Origin: Cephalopachus bancanus
Taxonomy: Eukaryota > Chordata > Mammalia > Primates > Tarsiidae
Assembly: GCA_027257055.1 (NCBI GenBank)
Contig: JAPVLO010000323.1
Coordinates: 1,707,858-1,771,857, forward strand
Reading direction: 5' to 3'
DNA length: 64,000 nucleotides
This document shows positions 1-13,824 of this stretch, one piece after another. The notes beneath the pieces are model-generated. The model worked only from the letters and a program-made list of their open reading frames with translations. It did not search any database and was not told the origin of the DNA. A program made the position numbers and the translations under genes. The number at the start of each line of letters is the position of its first letter. The first letter of the stretch is position 1.

Positions 1-1192
1 GATTTATCAGAGTGTAAGGTTTGAAAAACATCTCAAAGACTATTCTTAGGTTTTATAAAAGATGTTACCTATAAAGCCCTGGGCTGAAGCCATTGCAGAA
101 ATAGTTTAGGAGTAAGGTATACAGGAGACGGGGTCTCGGGAGAGTAGAGCTGCTTTTGTTCTTCAGCCAATGAAACTTTGGGATGTTATTAAGGAGATCT
201 GTGCATTCTTAGGCTCATTGTTTAAGGGAAAATATGTTTCCCAACATCAGGGCAGCTTCTCTTTTCCAAGGGGTCAGGACATGAAGATAATCTATTGTTC
301 TCTGTTGAAGTGTTTGTGCAAACCAACAGATCTGTTAATTTTAAACCAAAGCTGTACCTTGGCAGGGCTCAGGTCACTTCTACAGTTTTGATCCCCAGTG
401 TTTATCCATTAACATATGACCCTATGTTAATTTTGTGTAGGTGCTTTTAATGTCGGGGCTCATGTTTTACCTCCAATTTCCTTACTCTCCACACTGAAGA
501 ATCAGACAGGAGGAGGCTTTACAGGAGCAGTGTGTTGAACTTGACTTCTGCTTATCCTGGTGAAAAATGTATTTGTAGTTTTCATTTCTTAGTAATTTAG
601 AGTTTGCAGATTTTGTAGAAATATATAACCTAGTGAACCAATTTGCTTCTTGTAATTGTGGTAGCTTAAATTTCACCTAATTCAACATTTATTGAAATCC
701 TTTTTTGTGTGCATGTTATGCAAAGCCATAAGCTTATACTATCTCATTTAATTATCAAAATCCTCTCCGGGTTGGACCTATGATTTTACTCACATACCTT
801 TATGTTTAGCCTAAAAACCTTACACTTAGTTATGTGAAGCTTTTTGGTTAAGGTTATACAGCTGGTGGAAGATAGAGCTGGTATTTTTGGTGCTATTAGA
901 TGCATCTTGAAAATTTGACATGCAAATAGAAAACTAAATATTTGAGAATTTTGAACACAAGATTTTGCCTTCATATTTTACTTATGAAAAACATATCCAA
1001 ATATCATAGAAAAGCATGGCAATCGAAATTATGCCAGGAGATTCATGAAATAATTGTATTATTAATACTTAGTTTTTAAAATTACACTTTTACCTTGAAA
1101 AAAATTTCAGTGAAATGTTAAATGCCTTTCACCTAGAGTCACTCAAAAATGACCTTGGCTTTATCTCACACACACACTATATATACATACAT

Positions 1193-1194
<2 letters not shown>

Positions 1195-1246
<52 letters not shown>
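1195..1246. repeat. (GT)n microsatellite
   Basis: About 26 uninterrupted GT units next to short CA and ATAC runs. The homologous site in copy 2 (about 51116-51161) is TC/TA-rich instead. Confidence 0.95.
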
Positions 1247-1250
<4 letters not shown>

Positions 1251-2505
1251 TTGTGAGTGCCTAATAGGTAGTGTTATATGCGTTTTTATTCATATTTTTA
1301 TTCTTATTTTCATTTACTGGAGTATGTTTCAGAGGTTCTGACAGTTCTAGGTTAAGTACTTCAGCCTGTATTTGAAGTCTTATGATTCCGGCCATTTCCT
1401 GCCCTCCCTCTTGGAAAGAAAGCCTGCATTCTTAGATGGGTCTCATTCCACAGGGCTCCTTCCCCTCTTCTTGCCCCATCTCTCTCCTAGCCTGTAAGTA
1501 AAAGACGGGCACATGAGGTCACGCTAATGTGTTGGAGAATATGGTTTTGCCTATGATAGTCATTAAAAAACTACGGCAGGTTATTGATATAAGAGCTTTT
1601 AGGATAACAAAGGCCTTTGAAGTAGATTATTCTTTGAAGTAGTGGTCGCAGCCCCATGGAATGGAAAAATAGACTGATTATCTAGGCTTTTGTCTTATAC
1701 TTTTTTTTCTTTTGGTGGTAAAATATACACAACATAATGTGTCACTTTACCTATTTTTTTTTATAGTAGGATTTATTAAGAGGACCGAAAAGCTCCCACA
1801 GTGGGAGGGGACCCAAAGGATTTGTCCTATTTTACTTATTTTTAAGAGTATAATTCACACTTAATCCTGAATTGTATCTCACATCTTTAAAATAAATAAT
1901 TTTAAAAAAGAAAAAAGAGTATATTTCAGTGACACTAGTATATTCATATTGTTGTGCAATTATCTCCAGAACTTGTCCATGATTCCAAACTGAATCTTGG
2001 TACCTTTAAACAATTTCCCATTCCCTCCCCCTTTAGCTCGTGGCAGCCACTCTTCTATTTTCTGTATCCATGTATTTGAGTATTCTAGTATCTCATCTAG
2101 TGAATGATATCATATTTGTTCTTTAGTGTTTGTCCTGCTGACCCATGTTGTAGCACATATCATAATTATCTTCATTTTTATGGTTGGATAATATTCCATT
2201 GTATGTATGTACTACATTTTGATAATCCATTTATTTGTTGAGGGACATTAGGGTTTTCAGTCTTTTGGCTGTTGCGAATAATCTTCCATGAACACTGTTG
2301 TATAAATATGTTTGAGTCCCTGCTCTCAAATTTTTTTTTGTGTGTGTATATATACCCAGAAGTAGAATTGTTTGATCAAATGTAAGTTCTATGTTTGACT
2401 GTTTGAGGAATCACCATAATGTTTCCCACAATGGCAGTACTACTTTTTGTTCCTGCTAGTAATGCACAAAGGTTCTAATTTCCTTATATCCTTGCCATTT
2501 CTTTT

Positions 2506-2617
2506 CCTTCCTTCCTTCCTTTCTTTCCTTCTTTCTTTTTCTTCCTTCCTTCCTTCCTTTCTCTTTCTTTCTTTCTTTTTCTTTCTTTCTCTCTCTCTCT
2601 CCTTCCTTCCTTCCATA
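2506..2617. repeat. Polypyrimidine CCTT/CTTT tract
   Basis: An interrupted run of cttc, cctt and ctct units. It corresponds to the long pure CTTT tract at 52522-52625 in copy 2, so the tract predates the duplication. Confidence 0.9.
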
Positions 2618-4045
2618 ACAGTCATACTAATAGGTGAATGTGAAATTTTACTTCATTGTGATTTTAATTTGCATTTTCCTAGTGATTAATGATATGGAGC
2701 ATGTTTTCATGTGATTATTGACTATTTGTTTATCTTTTTCAGAGAAATATCTATTCCAGTCCTTTGCTCATTTTTGAGTTGGATTTTTTGTATCAGTTCT
2801 TATGTATTCTACCTGGTATATGATTTTCAAATGTTTTCTCTTATTCTGTGGGTTGCCTTTTTGCCCTGTTAATGGTGTTCATTGATGCATAAGAGTTTTT
2901 CATTATGATGAATTATGTCTTATCTTTTTTTTTTTATTAGTCTTCTGTGCTTTGGTATCATAAAGAAGAAATCATTGATACCTGAAATCCAAGTTAGGCA
3001 GAACAACACCAGCGAAGGTAGCACCCAGTTAGGTTACCATTTTACAAATAAGGTCTCTCTGTTCCCTCCAGTTCAAGGAAGGGAATAGCAACTGGCCTGC
3101 TACCTTCTCCAGGACACAACCATGCCACAGAGGGAAGTGGATGGAAAAATGGCCAGGGAAATGCCATGGAATGCTCTACCATTTTGAATATGACTTTTTT
3201 CTTTTTGATTGGACATTTGCTTGGTGGCTGTAGATCTTTGACTGTTTTCCAGAGCCTCTATAAGACTATTTTAACCAATTTTGGGGACTGCTTTTGATGT
3301 CTCTGTGGAAGAAACAAGGACTTAAAACTTCTTAGTCTACCATTTTGCTCAGTTGTCTAGATTTTTAAATTTATTTTTTACTTTAATCATTCATTTATTT
3401 AATTATTTTAAAGATGTGGGGATTCAGGATTGGGTATACAAATAGTCATTGTGCAGGTAAAGTTTAGGCCTCACTTTGTTCTCCACTTCATCTGTTTTGA
3501 GATCAGTTACCCATATTGATGGAGTGTGTTTTCCCCCACCCCACTTCCAGGCAGTTTCCCACTACTGCCGATCCTTTTCTTATAGTATTATGATTATTGT
3601 TCAGGGTCCACTTATGAACGATAACATGTGGCACTCAATTTTCTGCTTCTGTGACAGATCACTGAGTATCATAGACTCTAAATTCATCCACATTGCTGCA
3701 AAGTTCATAATTTTGTCCTTTTTTATGGCTACATAATGTTCCATCATGTATATGTAACACATTAAAAAAAATCTAGTCCACTTTTGATGGGCAGCACGGT
3801 TGGTTCCATGTTTTTGTTATTGTGAATAAAGCTGCAATAAACATGTGTGTGCAGGTATCTTTTTCACAGAGTGATTTGAGTTCCTCTGGCAGAGCAGGAG
3901 AGTTGGGTTGTATGGAAGATCAATTTTTAGATATTTTAGGAATTACTACACTGTTTTCCATAGAAGTTGTACTAGTTTACACTCCCATCAAAAGTGTAGA
4001 AGTGTTCCCTTTTCCCCTCATCTTCTCCAGCATCTGTAGTTTTTT

Positions 4046-4243
4046 TTTTTTTAGTTGTTCTCACTCTGTCGCCCAGACTGGAGTGCAGTGGGCTGCTGGG
4101 CTCCGGCTATCCTTCCGTCTCAACCTTCCAAGTAGTTGGAACTACAGATGCGTGCTACCACGACCGGCTAATTTTTATTTATTGTAGAGATGAGGGCTCG
4201 CCAAGTTGCCCAGGCGGGTCTTGAACCCGCGGGCTCAGGCAGT
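4046..4243 (-). repeat. Truncated primate 7SL SINE inside the L1
   Basis: A T-run is followed by 'ctcactctgtcgcccagactggag' type text (reverse complement of a dimeric Alu-like SINE) and ends at 'gggctcaggcag', where L1 3' text resumes. The 3' portion of the reverse-strand text is absent, so the SINE is 5'-truncated. Confidence 0.85.
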
Positions 4244-4407
4244 TTTTTGTTTTTGATGATGACCATCCTGACAGGAGTTAGGTGGTATCTCAGTGTGGTT
4301 TTAATTTGCATTTCTTTGATGACTAGCGAGGATGAGGATTTTCCATGTATCTGTTGGCTGCCCATATGTCTTCTTTTGAGAAGTGTCTGTTGAGAACTTT
4401 CACCTCC

Positions 4408-4696
4408 TTTTTTTTTTTTGAGTTGGAGTCTCACTCTGTCACCCAGACTGAAGTGCAGTGGCCACTCCCGGCCACCGCAGCCTTGACCTGCTGGGCTCCG
4501 GCGATCCTTCTGCCTCAGCTTCCAAGTAGCCAGAACTACAGGTGCGCGCTACCACGCCCGGGTAATTTTTTTTTGATTTATTGTAGAGATGAGGTCTCCC
4601 CAAGTTGCCCAGGCGGGTCTCGAACCCGTGGGCTCAGGCCTCTCACCTCAGCCTCCCAAAGCGCTGGATTACAGGCTGAGCCACCGAGTCCGGCTT
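4408..4696 (-). repeat. Dimeric 7SL SINE inside the L1
   Basis: A full-length reverse-strand SINE from the T-run and 'gagttggagtctcactctgtc' to 'gagccaccgagtccggct'. It is nested in the L1, so it arrived later than the L1 and later than the gene duplication. Confidence 0.9.
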
Positions 4697-7600
4697 ACCT
4701 ACTTTTTAATTGCGCTATTTGGTTTTTTTTTTTCCCCAGCACGTTTTGAAATCCTTGTAGATAATAGATGTTAGGCCTTTGTTAGATATACAGTTGCAAA
4801 TATTTTTTTTCCCAGTCTGTGGATTGTCTCCCAGCAATCTTGATGATTTCTTTTGCTTTAAAATTTCTCATTTTGATGAGGTCCAGGTATCTATCTTACC
4901 TCTTCTGGCATGGACATTTGGGATTTTGATCAGGAATTCATTGCCATTTCCAATTTCCATAAGGGTGTCTCCTGCATTTTCTAAGGTTCTTATAGTTTGA
5001 GGTTTTAAATTTAGGTCTTTTATCCATTTAGAGTCGATTTTTGTGTATGATGATAGGTAGAGGTCTTGTCTTAATCTTTTGCATGTGGTCAGCCAGTTTT
5101 CCCAGCACCATTTACTGAATAAGTTCTCCTCTCCCTAGTGGTTATTAGTCAAGTCTTTTTTGATGAGTTGGTTGAGAAATAGAGGCTTTTGCTTCTGGAA
5201 TCTCTATCCTGTTCCATTGGTCTGTGTGCCTGTTCTTGTACATATACTAGGCTGTTTTTATTATTGTAGTCTTATAGTAAATTTTTAATTCTTGAAGTGT
5301 GATACCTCTCACTTTGTTTCTTTTGCTGAGGATTGTTTTGGCTATTTGTGGTCATTTATGTTTCCATGTGAATTTCTGTATTGCCATTTCCAGGTCTGAG
5401 AAGAATGATTTTGGTAATTTAACAGGTATTGTGTTAAATCTGTAGGTTGCCTTGGATAGGATGGAGATCTTAACAATGTTGGTTCTTCCAATCCATGGGC
5501 ATGGAATATATTTCTATTTGTTTATGTCATCTTTGATTTCTTTGAGCAGTATTTTGTGGTTTCATTTTAAAGATCTTTCACTTCTCTAGTTAGGAAGATG
5601 CCAAGGTATTTAATTGTTTTTGTGACTATTGTGAATGTGATTGTGCTTTTTATTTGGTTCTCTGCCTGTTTGTTATTGATGTATAAGAATGTGAATTGTC
5701 TTTTGCATGTTGATTTTGTACGCTGAGACTTTGCAAAGTCCTTTATTAGTACAAGAAGGTTTTTGACAGATGCTCTTGTATTTTCAAGGTATAGGATCAT
5801 ATTGTCAGCAAAGAGAGATAACTTGGCTTTCTCTTTTCCTATTTGGATACCTCTGATTTCCTTCTCTTGTTGGATTGGTTTTGACTTCCAACACTATTTT
5901 GAACAGGAGGGGTGAAAGTGGACAGCTTGTCTTGTTCCAGTTTTCAGTAGAAATGCTTGCAATTTCTGCCTCTTTAGCCATATGTTGCCTGTGGGTTTAT
6001 CCTAAATGGCTCTTAATATTTTGAGATATGTTTCCTCTATGCCTAGGTGTTCAAGGGTTTTAATCAAGAAGGGAGGATGGATTTTATCAAAAGCTTATTC
6101 TGCATCTAATGATATAATCATGTTATTCCTATTTTTACATCTGTTGATGTGTTTAATTTGTGGTCTTGCGAATGTTGAACCTGCCCTACATCCCAGGATT
6201 AAATCTTGCTTGGTCATGGTAGATGATTTTTGCGACGTGTCACTGGATTTGATTTGCTAGAATCTTATTGAGTATTTTTGCATCTATGTTCTTCAGAGTA
6301 TTGGCCTATAACTCCCTTTTTGTTGGATATTTACCCTGTTTGGGTATCAGTCGGTGTGATGTTAGTTTCATAAAATGATTTGGGGAGAGTTCCATCTTTC
6401 TCGATTGCTTGGAATACTTTCAGTAAGATTGATATCAGCTCCTCTTTGTATGTTTTGTAGAACTCTGCTGGAAAGTCATCTGGTCCAGGACTTTTTTTGG
6501 GGGTAGTTTCTTATGACAGAGTTGATTTCCTGGGGTGTTATTGGTCTATTTAATGTCTCACTTTCTTCTTGTTTCAACCTTGTGTGGTTGTGTAATTATA
6601 GAAAGTTACACATTTCATTTAAATTTTGAGTTTGTTTCCATACAGGCGTGCATAGTGTTCTCTGATTGTGCTTTGTATTTCTTCAGGATCTGTTGTGATT
6701 TTATCTTTTGCATTTTTGATTGTGTTTATTTGGGCCTTTTCTCCTTTTTTCTTCGTCAATCTGGTTGAGGTCCATCAACCATGTTTATTGTTTCATAGAA
6801 TCAGCTTTTTGCTTTGTTGGGCTTTTTTCTGTGATATTTTTGTCTCTTATGTCTTATATTTGGACTTTGACTTTGGTGATCTGGTTTCTTCTGCTGAGGT
6901 TAGGGTTTTGGTGGTCTTGTCTTTCCAGGTCCCTTAGTTAATTTGTTAGGCTGTTAACACGTGATCTTTCCATTTTCTTGATGTACATTTGTAAATAAAT
7001 GAATTCCCCTCTTAGAACCGTTTTCATGGCATCCCAGAAATCTTGGTAAGATGTATCTTTCTTTTCCTTTACTTCCAGAAATCTTTTAATTTCTGCTTAG
7101 ATTTCTGTGTTGACTCAGGAATTGCTCAGTATCATGCTATTTAGTGTCCATGTCTTTGTTGGTTTGGGGGGAGCTATGTTGGTGTTGATATTTATTTTTA
7201 TATCATTGTGGTCTGAGAAGGTGCATGGCAGAATTTCAATCTCATGAGATTTGTTTATGGCCAAGGATGTGGTCGATGTTGGAGTAAGTTCCATGTGTTG
7301 ATAAGTGGAATGTTTATTTCATGGTTATTGGGTGGAGTGTTCGGTAGGTCTACATTTGGCCAAGCATGAAGTTGAGGTTCTGGATCTTCTTGTTAATTTT
7401 TTGCCTCATTGATCTATCTAGGGTTATTTGTGGGGTATTTAAGTCCCCAGTTATGATAGTGTTAGAGTCAGTATCTCTTTTTAGTTTACCTAGAAACTGC
7501 TTTATAAAAGTTGGTGCTCCTCTGTTGGGTCCATATATGTTTAGAATGGATATTTCTCACTGATGGAGTGACAACTTTTATTATTAAGTAGTGACCCTCC

Positions 7601-10600
7601 ATATCTTTTAAAAATTTTTGACAGCTTAAAGTTATTTTGCCTGATATTAAGATCACAACTTCTTTCTCTTGTGTTCCATTTACCTGAAAATTTGTTTTTC
7701 ATCCTTTGAGACTATGAGTATCCATTCTGGTAAGATGAGTTTCCTGGAGACAGCACATTGTTGCATCATGTTTTTTAAATTCAGTTTGCCATTCTATGTC
7801 TTTTCATTGGTGCATTTAGTCCATTCACGTTCAGGCTAATTGTTGAGATGTGAGAGTTTATCCCTGTCATGAGGGTCTTGTAGAATTTGTTGTTGTTATT
7901 GCTTGTTTGTTTATTTGTTTAATTTTGGCTTTCTTCTGATTTTTGAGTTGATATATATGCGTGGTCATTCTTTCTTCCCTTTCTTCTGTGCTTAATACTT
8001 TCTTAAGTGTCTTTTATAGTGCTGGTCTTTAGGCGGCATAAACTCTCAGGGATTGAATGTCTGGGGAGGATTTTAATTCTCTGTCACTGATAAGTCTTAG
8101 CTTAGCTGGATAGGAAACTCTTGGGTGGAATTGTTTATCTTTGAGAGCTTTGAAGTTTGGACTCCAGTCTCTTCTAGCCAGTAGTGCTTCTGTAGATATC
8201 TGCTGCTATTCTTATTGATCTTCCTCAGTAGGTAGCCTGAACTTTCTCTCTTGCTGCCTTTAGGATTTTTCTTTTATACCTACTTTGTGTAACCAAGTTA
8301 CCATGTGTTTAGAAGTTGCTCTTCTCATTTGATGCCTTGCAGGGATTCTCTGAATTGCTTGTGTTTGGTTTCATCTCTGATGAGATGAAGGAAGTTTTTT
8401 TGAATAATTTCTTGGAATGTTTGTTCCAGGGTGGTCTCTGTTTCTCTCTCTGCCTTAGGAATGCCAGTTCGGTGTATGTTCAACCTCTTAATATAATCAC
8501 ACATTTCTTGGAGGCTTACTTTGTGTTTTTAAACTTATTTTCTATGTTAGCAGTTTAGGTTATTTCTATATTTTGGTCCTCAAGCACTGAGATTTTTTTC
8601 TTATGCTTGGTTAATTCTGCTTTCCATGCTTGGCTGTTTGTTATTTATTTCATTTACTGTATTCTTTATTGCTATCATCTCAGTTATTAATTCCTTCATT
8701 CTTTTCTCTCATCTCTCCTCATTTCTACTCATACTCTCTATTAATATTTTGATATCTGTGTTTGTGGTTTGAGACCAGTCTTTCTGGGGACTCTTCATTG
8801 TGTGATTTCCGAAGTCTGTATTCTCAGGTGCTGTCTTCCCAAGGGTCTGGATGGTACCTGTGTTCTTCCTTTGATTCTTCCTCATTTGTGATAATTTTCC
8901 TCCCCCATCCCCCTCTTTAATTGTATTGCTTAGTGATGGGGGATAACTTTCACTTCTGTTTGCTCAAACCCCTATTCTACCTTATGCAGATCCTCTGGAT
9001 TTGTTCAATTTCAAAGCCAGACTGGGTGTGGAAAGCTGTGCTGTCTTTTGCAGTTTTGAGTTTTGATTAAGGTGTAATGAGGGGAGTTTTGGTTCAGAAG
9101 CTATTTGCAGATCACAGTATCTGCTATCTGGTATGTGGGCCTTCTGAAACTCACTTCCCTCCTCCTTAAAATCAGTCCATGTGGTGGGAGCATATGTATG
9201 CCCCTGAAACCAAAATGAGATAAGAAAAAGGACCTAGAAAGGAAGAATGGATAAAAAAGGAAGATGAAGAGATAGAAGAAGAAGGAAAACAGACAGGTAC
9301 ACAAACTAATGGATAAACAAAGAAACAAAAACAAAAAAACCCCCAAACAAACAAACATACAAACAAAACAAACTTGATGATGCATTTGCCCTCAAAATTC
9401 CCATACATGAACAGATAAACTGAAAAACTTAATATAACAACAACAAAACTCAAAACAAAACAAATGCAAAAAAAACCCCACCCAAAACAGAAAAAAAAGA
9501 GTCACAGCTTTTGGGTGATGCAGCGGTAGGGAGTGGTCCAGTCTCCAGACTCTTCACTCCACTCTCAGTGCAGGCAGGTTAGGTTGTTCTCAATGTGGGT
9601 CGGGATACCCCACAGACTACTGGGGTGAAGGGTGAATCAAATCTGTACTCACCCCAACTCATCTGCTGCTACTAATGCTAGATCTCCCACTCAGATTAGA
9701 TGTGTCTATGTCTGGTTGGGTGTGGGGGTGGGGCGTCTGTTGTTCCATGTCTGCTCCTGAAATATCCTCTCTGGGCCAGTGATGGTGGATCCCGGAGGGG
9801 TGTGGAGACTACTGCTGGGTCTCAGGATGGAGGTTGTTGTGAGTTGGGCGGGCCAAAGCAGGTCACTGCCTGTCTCGAGATAGAGAAAATGGTCACAGTG
9901 GAGGTCTGCTTTCCGGGGACGACAGGCCTCAGCTCCAGATTTCCTTCCCAGGCCTTCTCCATGTTTCCGCTGCCAGTGCCCTGCCTGCTGCCACAGGTGG
10001 TGGCATGGGTTGGGTGCCAGGTACACTGATCTCTGCTACCTTTTTCCAAGAGATGCCTTAAGAATGGCAGACCTTCCTGCACACCAGAGTCTCTGATCTC
10101 AGGGCAGTGGTAGGTTGCTCAGGTTGTCCCTCAGGTGGCAGACATCTCCTGAGGGAAGCCCCAGGTGCTTCATCCCAAGTTTCCCCTCAGATGGACATTC
10201 CCCTCAGATAGTCACACCCTTGCACTCAGACTTGTTTTTATGGACACTCACCCATTCATAGACTCTCACACTCCCACCAATTCAATGACTGTCTTCTAAC
10301 CATCTCCTGTCCAGGTTTTAATCCTGGCTCTATGACATATTCACTTAGATTTGTGAGATTCATTTATCTCATTTGTAAAGTGTGTGTAATAATCTCTAAC
10401 TTGCAGGTTCTGGTAAGTATCAGAAAGGCAAATATATAAGGTATTATAGGACTTGGCATATCAGAAGCCCCCATAATGGTAAAAATTATGTAGATTTTAT
10501 AAATACTATTGATGTACAACTTTGGAGAAGATAATACTCAATGTTTCATCACTAACACCATTAATGATTTGAGAGAATGATGGAAGAAACCTTCTGCAGT

Positions 10601-10721
10601 CTGCTAATGCTAGGATACATACTGTCTTTTAGAAAAAGAAAAAATCTTTATTGATCCTAAAATCATGGGTACTTGATTAACTCTGAGGCAGAAAATAACT
10701 TTGTACTCTTATTTCTACCAG

Positions 10722-10938
10722 CAGGCTCTTCTAGGTGGGCAGGTTGCCATGGCATCTGGACCTAAAATGTTGGCCCCCATTTGTCTGGTGGAAAACAACC
10801 ATGAGCAGCTGTCATTGAATCGGCAGGCTATCGAGATTCTGGACAAGATTCCTCAGCCAGTGGTGGTGGTGTCCATTGCAGGACTATACCGTACAGGGAA
10901 ATCCTACCTGATGAACCTTCTGGCGGGACAGAACCATG
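10722..10938 (+). CDS. GBP6: Gene 1 exon 2: start codon and P-loop
   Basis: The acceptor follows 'tttctaccag'. The ATG at 10749 lies in a good context (G at -3 and +4) and opens [17 protein letters not shown], close to the human GBP6 start. The exon encodes residues 1-63 plus the first base of Gly64, including the phosphate-binding loop GLYRTGKS with Lys51 and Ser52. The donor is gtgagt after 'aaccatg'. The 27 bases before the ATG are 5' untranslated. Exon 1, normally non-coding, is not identified and may lie off the left edge. Confidence 0.95.
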
Positions 10939-13779
10939 GTGAGTGGTGTCCTGGGGCACAGACTGATTGCTTCTTTCCATCTATATCTCAGCATCTTAAT
11001 TCTTTCAGTCTCATGAAGGGAGAACCCAACTTCTCTCAATAAACCAAATTTCTCATTCTAATCCTAGCCACAAATAATTTTCTTACTATTAATTGTTCCC
11101 ATGTTCTGTCCTTTATTCTCATTGAGAAAAATCTCTCCTACCAGTGCCCAGAATCCTACTTTCTCTCCCAAACTAAAGCATTGGACTTCTGTAATTTGTT
11201 TCTTTCTTCTCACAAAATAATTTGCTTTATATAGTGTCCAAGCAACATATACAGATTTTTGAATATGTATGATGCTAAAAATCCTTCTCAAATTTAACAT
11301 TCCACTGTGGCTACAAAACTATGTTTTTTTTTTAATTAATCAGTATTTTTAATTATGGTTTTGTGGGGTACAGTTAAATGTTAGGTGTACAATTACGTTT
11401 CATTCAGGCACCCTGTTGATAAGAGGTGTTTTCCCATCCCCCGACAGATATTTGCTATTGTTAATCCCATCCCCCTCCCCCCCATAGTTTCCCAGTACCA
11501 TCATTCATTTTCTTATAGTATTACATTGGATGTTCAAGGTCCATTATATGAGTGAGAACATGTGATATTCGGATCTTTGTTTCTGTGAGAGGTTACTCAG
11601 TATTATAGACTCTAGTTCCATCCAGGTTGCTGCGAAATTCATGATTTTGTTCTTTTTTATGGCTGCGTAGTATTCCATCATGTATATGTACCACATTTTT
11701 TAATCCAGTCCTCTTTTGATGGGCAGCATGGTTGTTTCCAGGTTCTTGCTATTGTGAACAACGCTGCGATAAACATACGTGTGCAGGTATCTTTTGTATA
11801 GAGTGATTTGTGTTCTTCAGGGTATATTCCCAGTAGGGGGATTGCAGGGTCATATGGAAGGTCAATTTTTAGAGCTTTTAGGAATCACCACACTGCTTTC
11901 CACAGAGGTTGCACTAGTTTACACTCCCACCAACAGTGTAGAAGTGTTCCCTTTTCATCACACCCTCTCCAGCAGCTGTTATTTTTTGAGTTGTTGATAA
12001 TTGCCATTCTGACTGGAGTTAGGTGATATCTCAGTGTGGTTTTGATTTGCATCTCCCTGATGATTAGTGAGGTTGACCATTTCTTCATGTGTTTGTTGGC
12101 TGCTCGAATGTCTTCTTTTGTGAAGTGTCTGTTCATATCTTTTGCCCATTTTATAATGGGGTTGTTTGTTTTCTTCTTTTCAGTACGTTTCAGTTCCTTG
12201 TAGATCCAGGATGTTAAGCCTTTGTCAGACCTAGAGTTGGCAAATACTTTTTCCCAGTCTGTAGGCTGTCTCCCTGCTCTCTTGATGGTTTCTTTGGCTT
12301 TGCAGAAGCTTGTCAGTTTAATAAGGTCCCAGTTGTCTGTCTTCTCTCTTAAGTCCTGTGGGTTTCGGGTTTTGTACAGGAATTGGATGCCAGTTCCGAT
12401 TTCCATGAGAGTATTTCCTTCCTTTTCTAAGGTTCTTATGGTTTGAGGTTTTACATTTAGGTCTCTGATCCATTTGAAGTTAACCTTTGTGCATGGGGAT
12501 AGATAGGGGTCCTGTTTCAATCTTCTGCATGTGGTCAGCCAATTTTCCCAGCACCATTTACTGAATAGGTTCTCCGCTCCCCATTGGTAGGTGGTGGGTG
12601 CTTTGTCGAAGATGAGTTGGTTGAGAAATTGAGGTTTTGCTTCTGGAATCTCAATTCTGTTCCATTGATCTATATGCCTGTTCCTGTACCAATACCAAGC
12701 TGTTTTGATGATTGTAGCTTTATAGTAAAGTTTGAAGTCTGGTATTGTGATACCACCTGCTTTGTTTTTTTTGCTGAGGATTGTTCTGGCTATTCTTGGA
12801 CGTTTGTGTTTCCATATGAATTCCTGTGTTGTTTTTTCTAGGTCTGAGGAGAATGTTGTTGGTAATTTAATGGGTATTGCATTGAATTTGTAGATTGCCT
12901 TAGGTAAGATGAACATCTTCACAATGTTGATTCTTCCGATCCATGAGCATGGGATATTTTTCCACTTGTTCGTGTCAGCTTTGTGTTTTTGTTTTAAATC
13001 ACTTTTCAATGCAAAAAAGCCTCATTTTCCTTTTTTTGACTTATTTTCTCTTATGTCTCCATCCACTCCTCCCTGACTGTGAACCCCACCATTCTTTCAA
13101 GTTGTTCTTGTCATGGTTATCAGTGCCCCCCATTATGTCTGATTCATGTATTCCTTCTTGTCTTCATCTTGAGCCATTGCATGGTGTCATTCTCATATTC
13201 AATGTCCTTTGCTTTTTGAAATGGGTGACTTGCAAAGTAAGATTCTTGAGGAAATAGAGAGAGTTCTATCGTGTGTGCTAGGGTAGTTACCATCCTAGAA
13301 GTCTGATCTAGTAGCCAGGGCTACAATGATCTACTGTCAGTGGGCATTGTTTCTTTTTCTTCCCTTGTAGGCTTCCCTCTGGGATCCACAGTACAGTCTC
13401 AAACCAAGGGCATCTGGATGTGGTGTGTGCCCCATCCTTCCAAGCCAAACCACATTCTGGTTCTTCTGGACACAGAAGGTCTGGGAGATGTGGAAAAGGT
13501 AAGGCAGAGAGTCTCAGAAAGATCCTTTATATACTGTATTTTCTCCTTATCTTTTTCCCTTGTGATTTAACTGGTGGGATCTGTTTGTGAAGCCTGGTAA
13601 TCCAACTATAATGAATGAGCCAGACTTTATCTGTTTCATCTTACTTGTAGAGTAGATTAGTTTCATGGTATATTGACTAAAATATTTTGTTTGTTGGCAC
13701 CGGGGTGAATGATTTAGTTCAACTGAATAAAAGCTTATTGAGCATCTGAGTTCAGAGCTCTGGACTGAGTAGATATTAG

Positions 13780-13824
<45 letters not shown>

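Larger units (their letters stand above)
1..3360 (+). other. Presumed 5' flank or intron 1 of gene 1
   Basis: No exon was recognised. The stretch aligns with the segment before gene 2 and holds two simple repeats. A 'cctataaagccctgg' TATA-like string at about 68-82 is conserved in copy 2 (about 50753-50767), but no first exon could be fixed from sequence alone. Stretches such as 2030-2350 look like an old minus-strand L1 3' region (typical 'gaatgatatcatatttg', 'ttccattgtatg' text). Confidence 0.45.
3361..10314 (-). mobile_element. Near-full-length L1 (5' UTR, ORF1, ORF2, 3' end), copy 1 only
   Basis: This reverse-strand L1 has its 3' end at the left. The 3' UTR occupies about 3361-3800, ORF2-derived text about 4250-7950 (interrupted by two SINEs), ORF1 about 7980-8900 and the GC-richer 5' UTR about 8900-10314. 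No long ORF survives, so it is inactive. The uninterrupted pre-insertion sequence is at about 53545 in copy 2 ('ctccaagtttttaatcc'). Flanks 'tgtctagatttt' and 'tgtccaggtttt' look like a decayed target duplication. Confidence 0.82.

Noticed and set aside
2440..2689. Low-complexity coding frames on both strands
   Set aside because: Translations of the CCTT/CTTT pyrimidine tract.
11885..13009. 374-residue minus-strand open frame, the longest in the window
   Set aside because: It is the C-terminal part of L1 ORF2p within an intronic L1 fragment, not a host gene.
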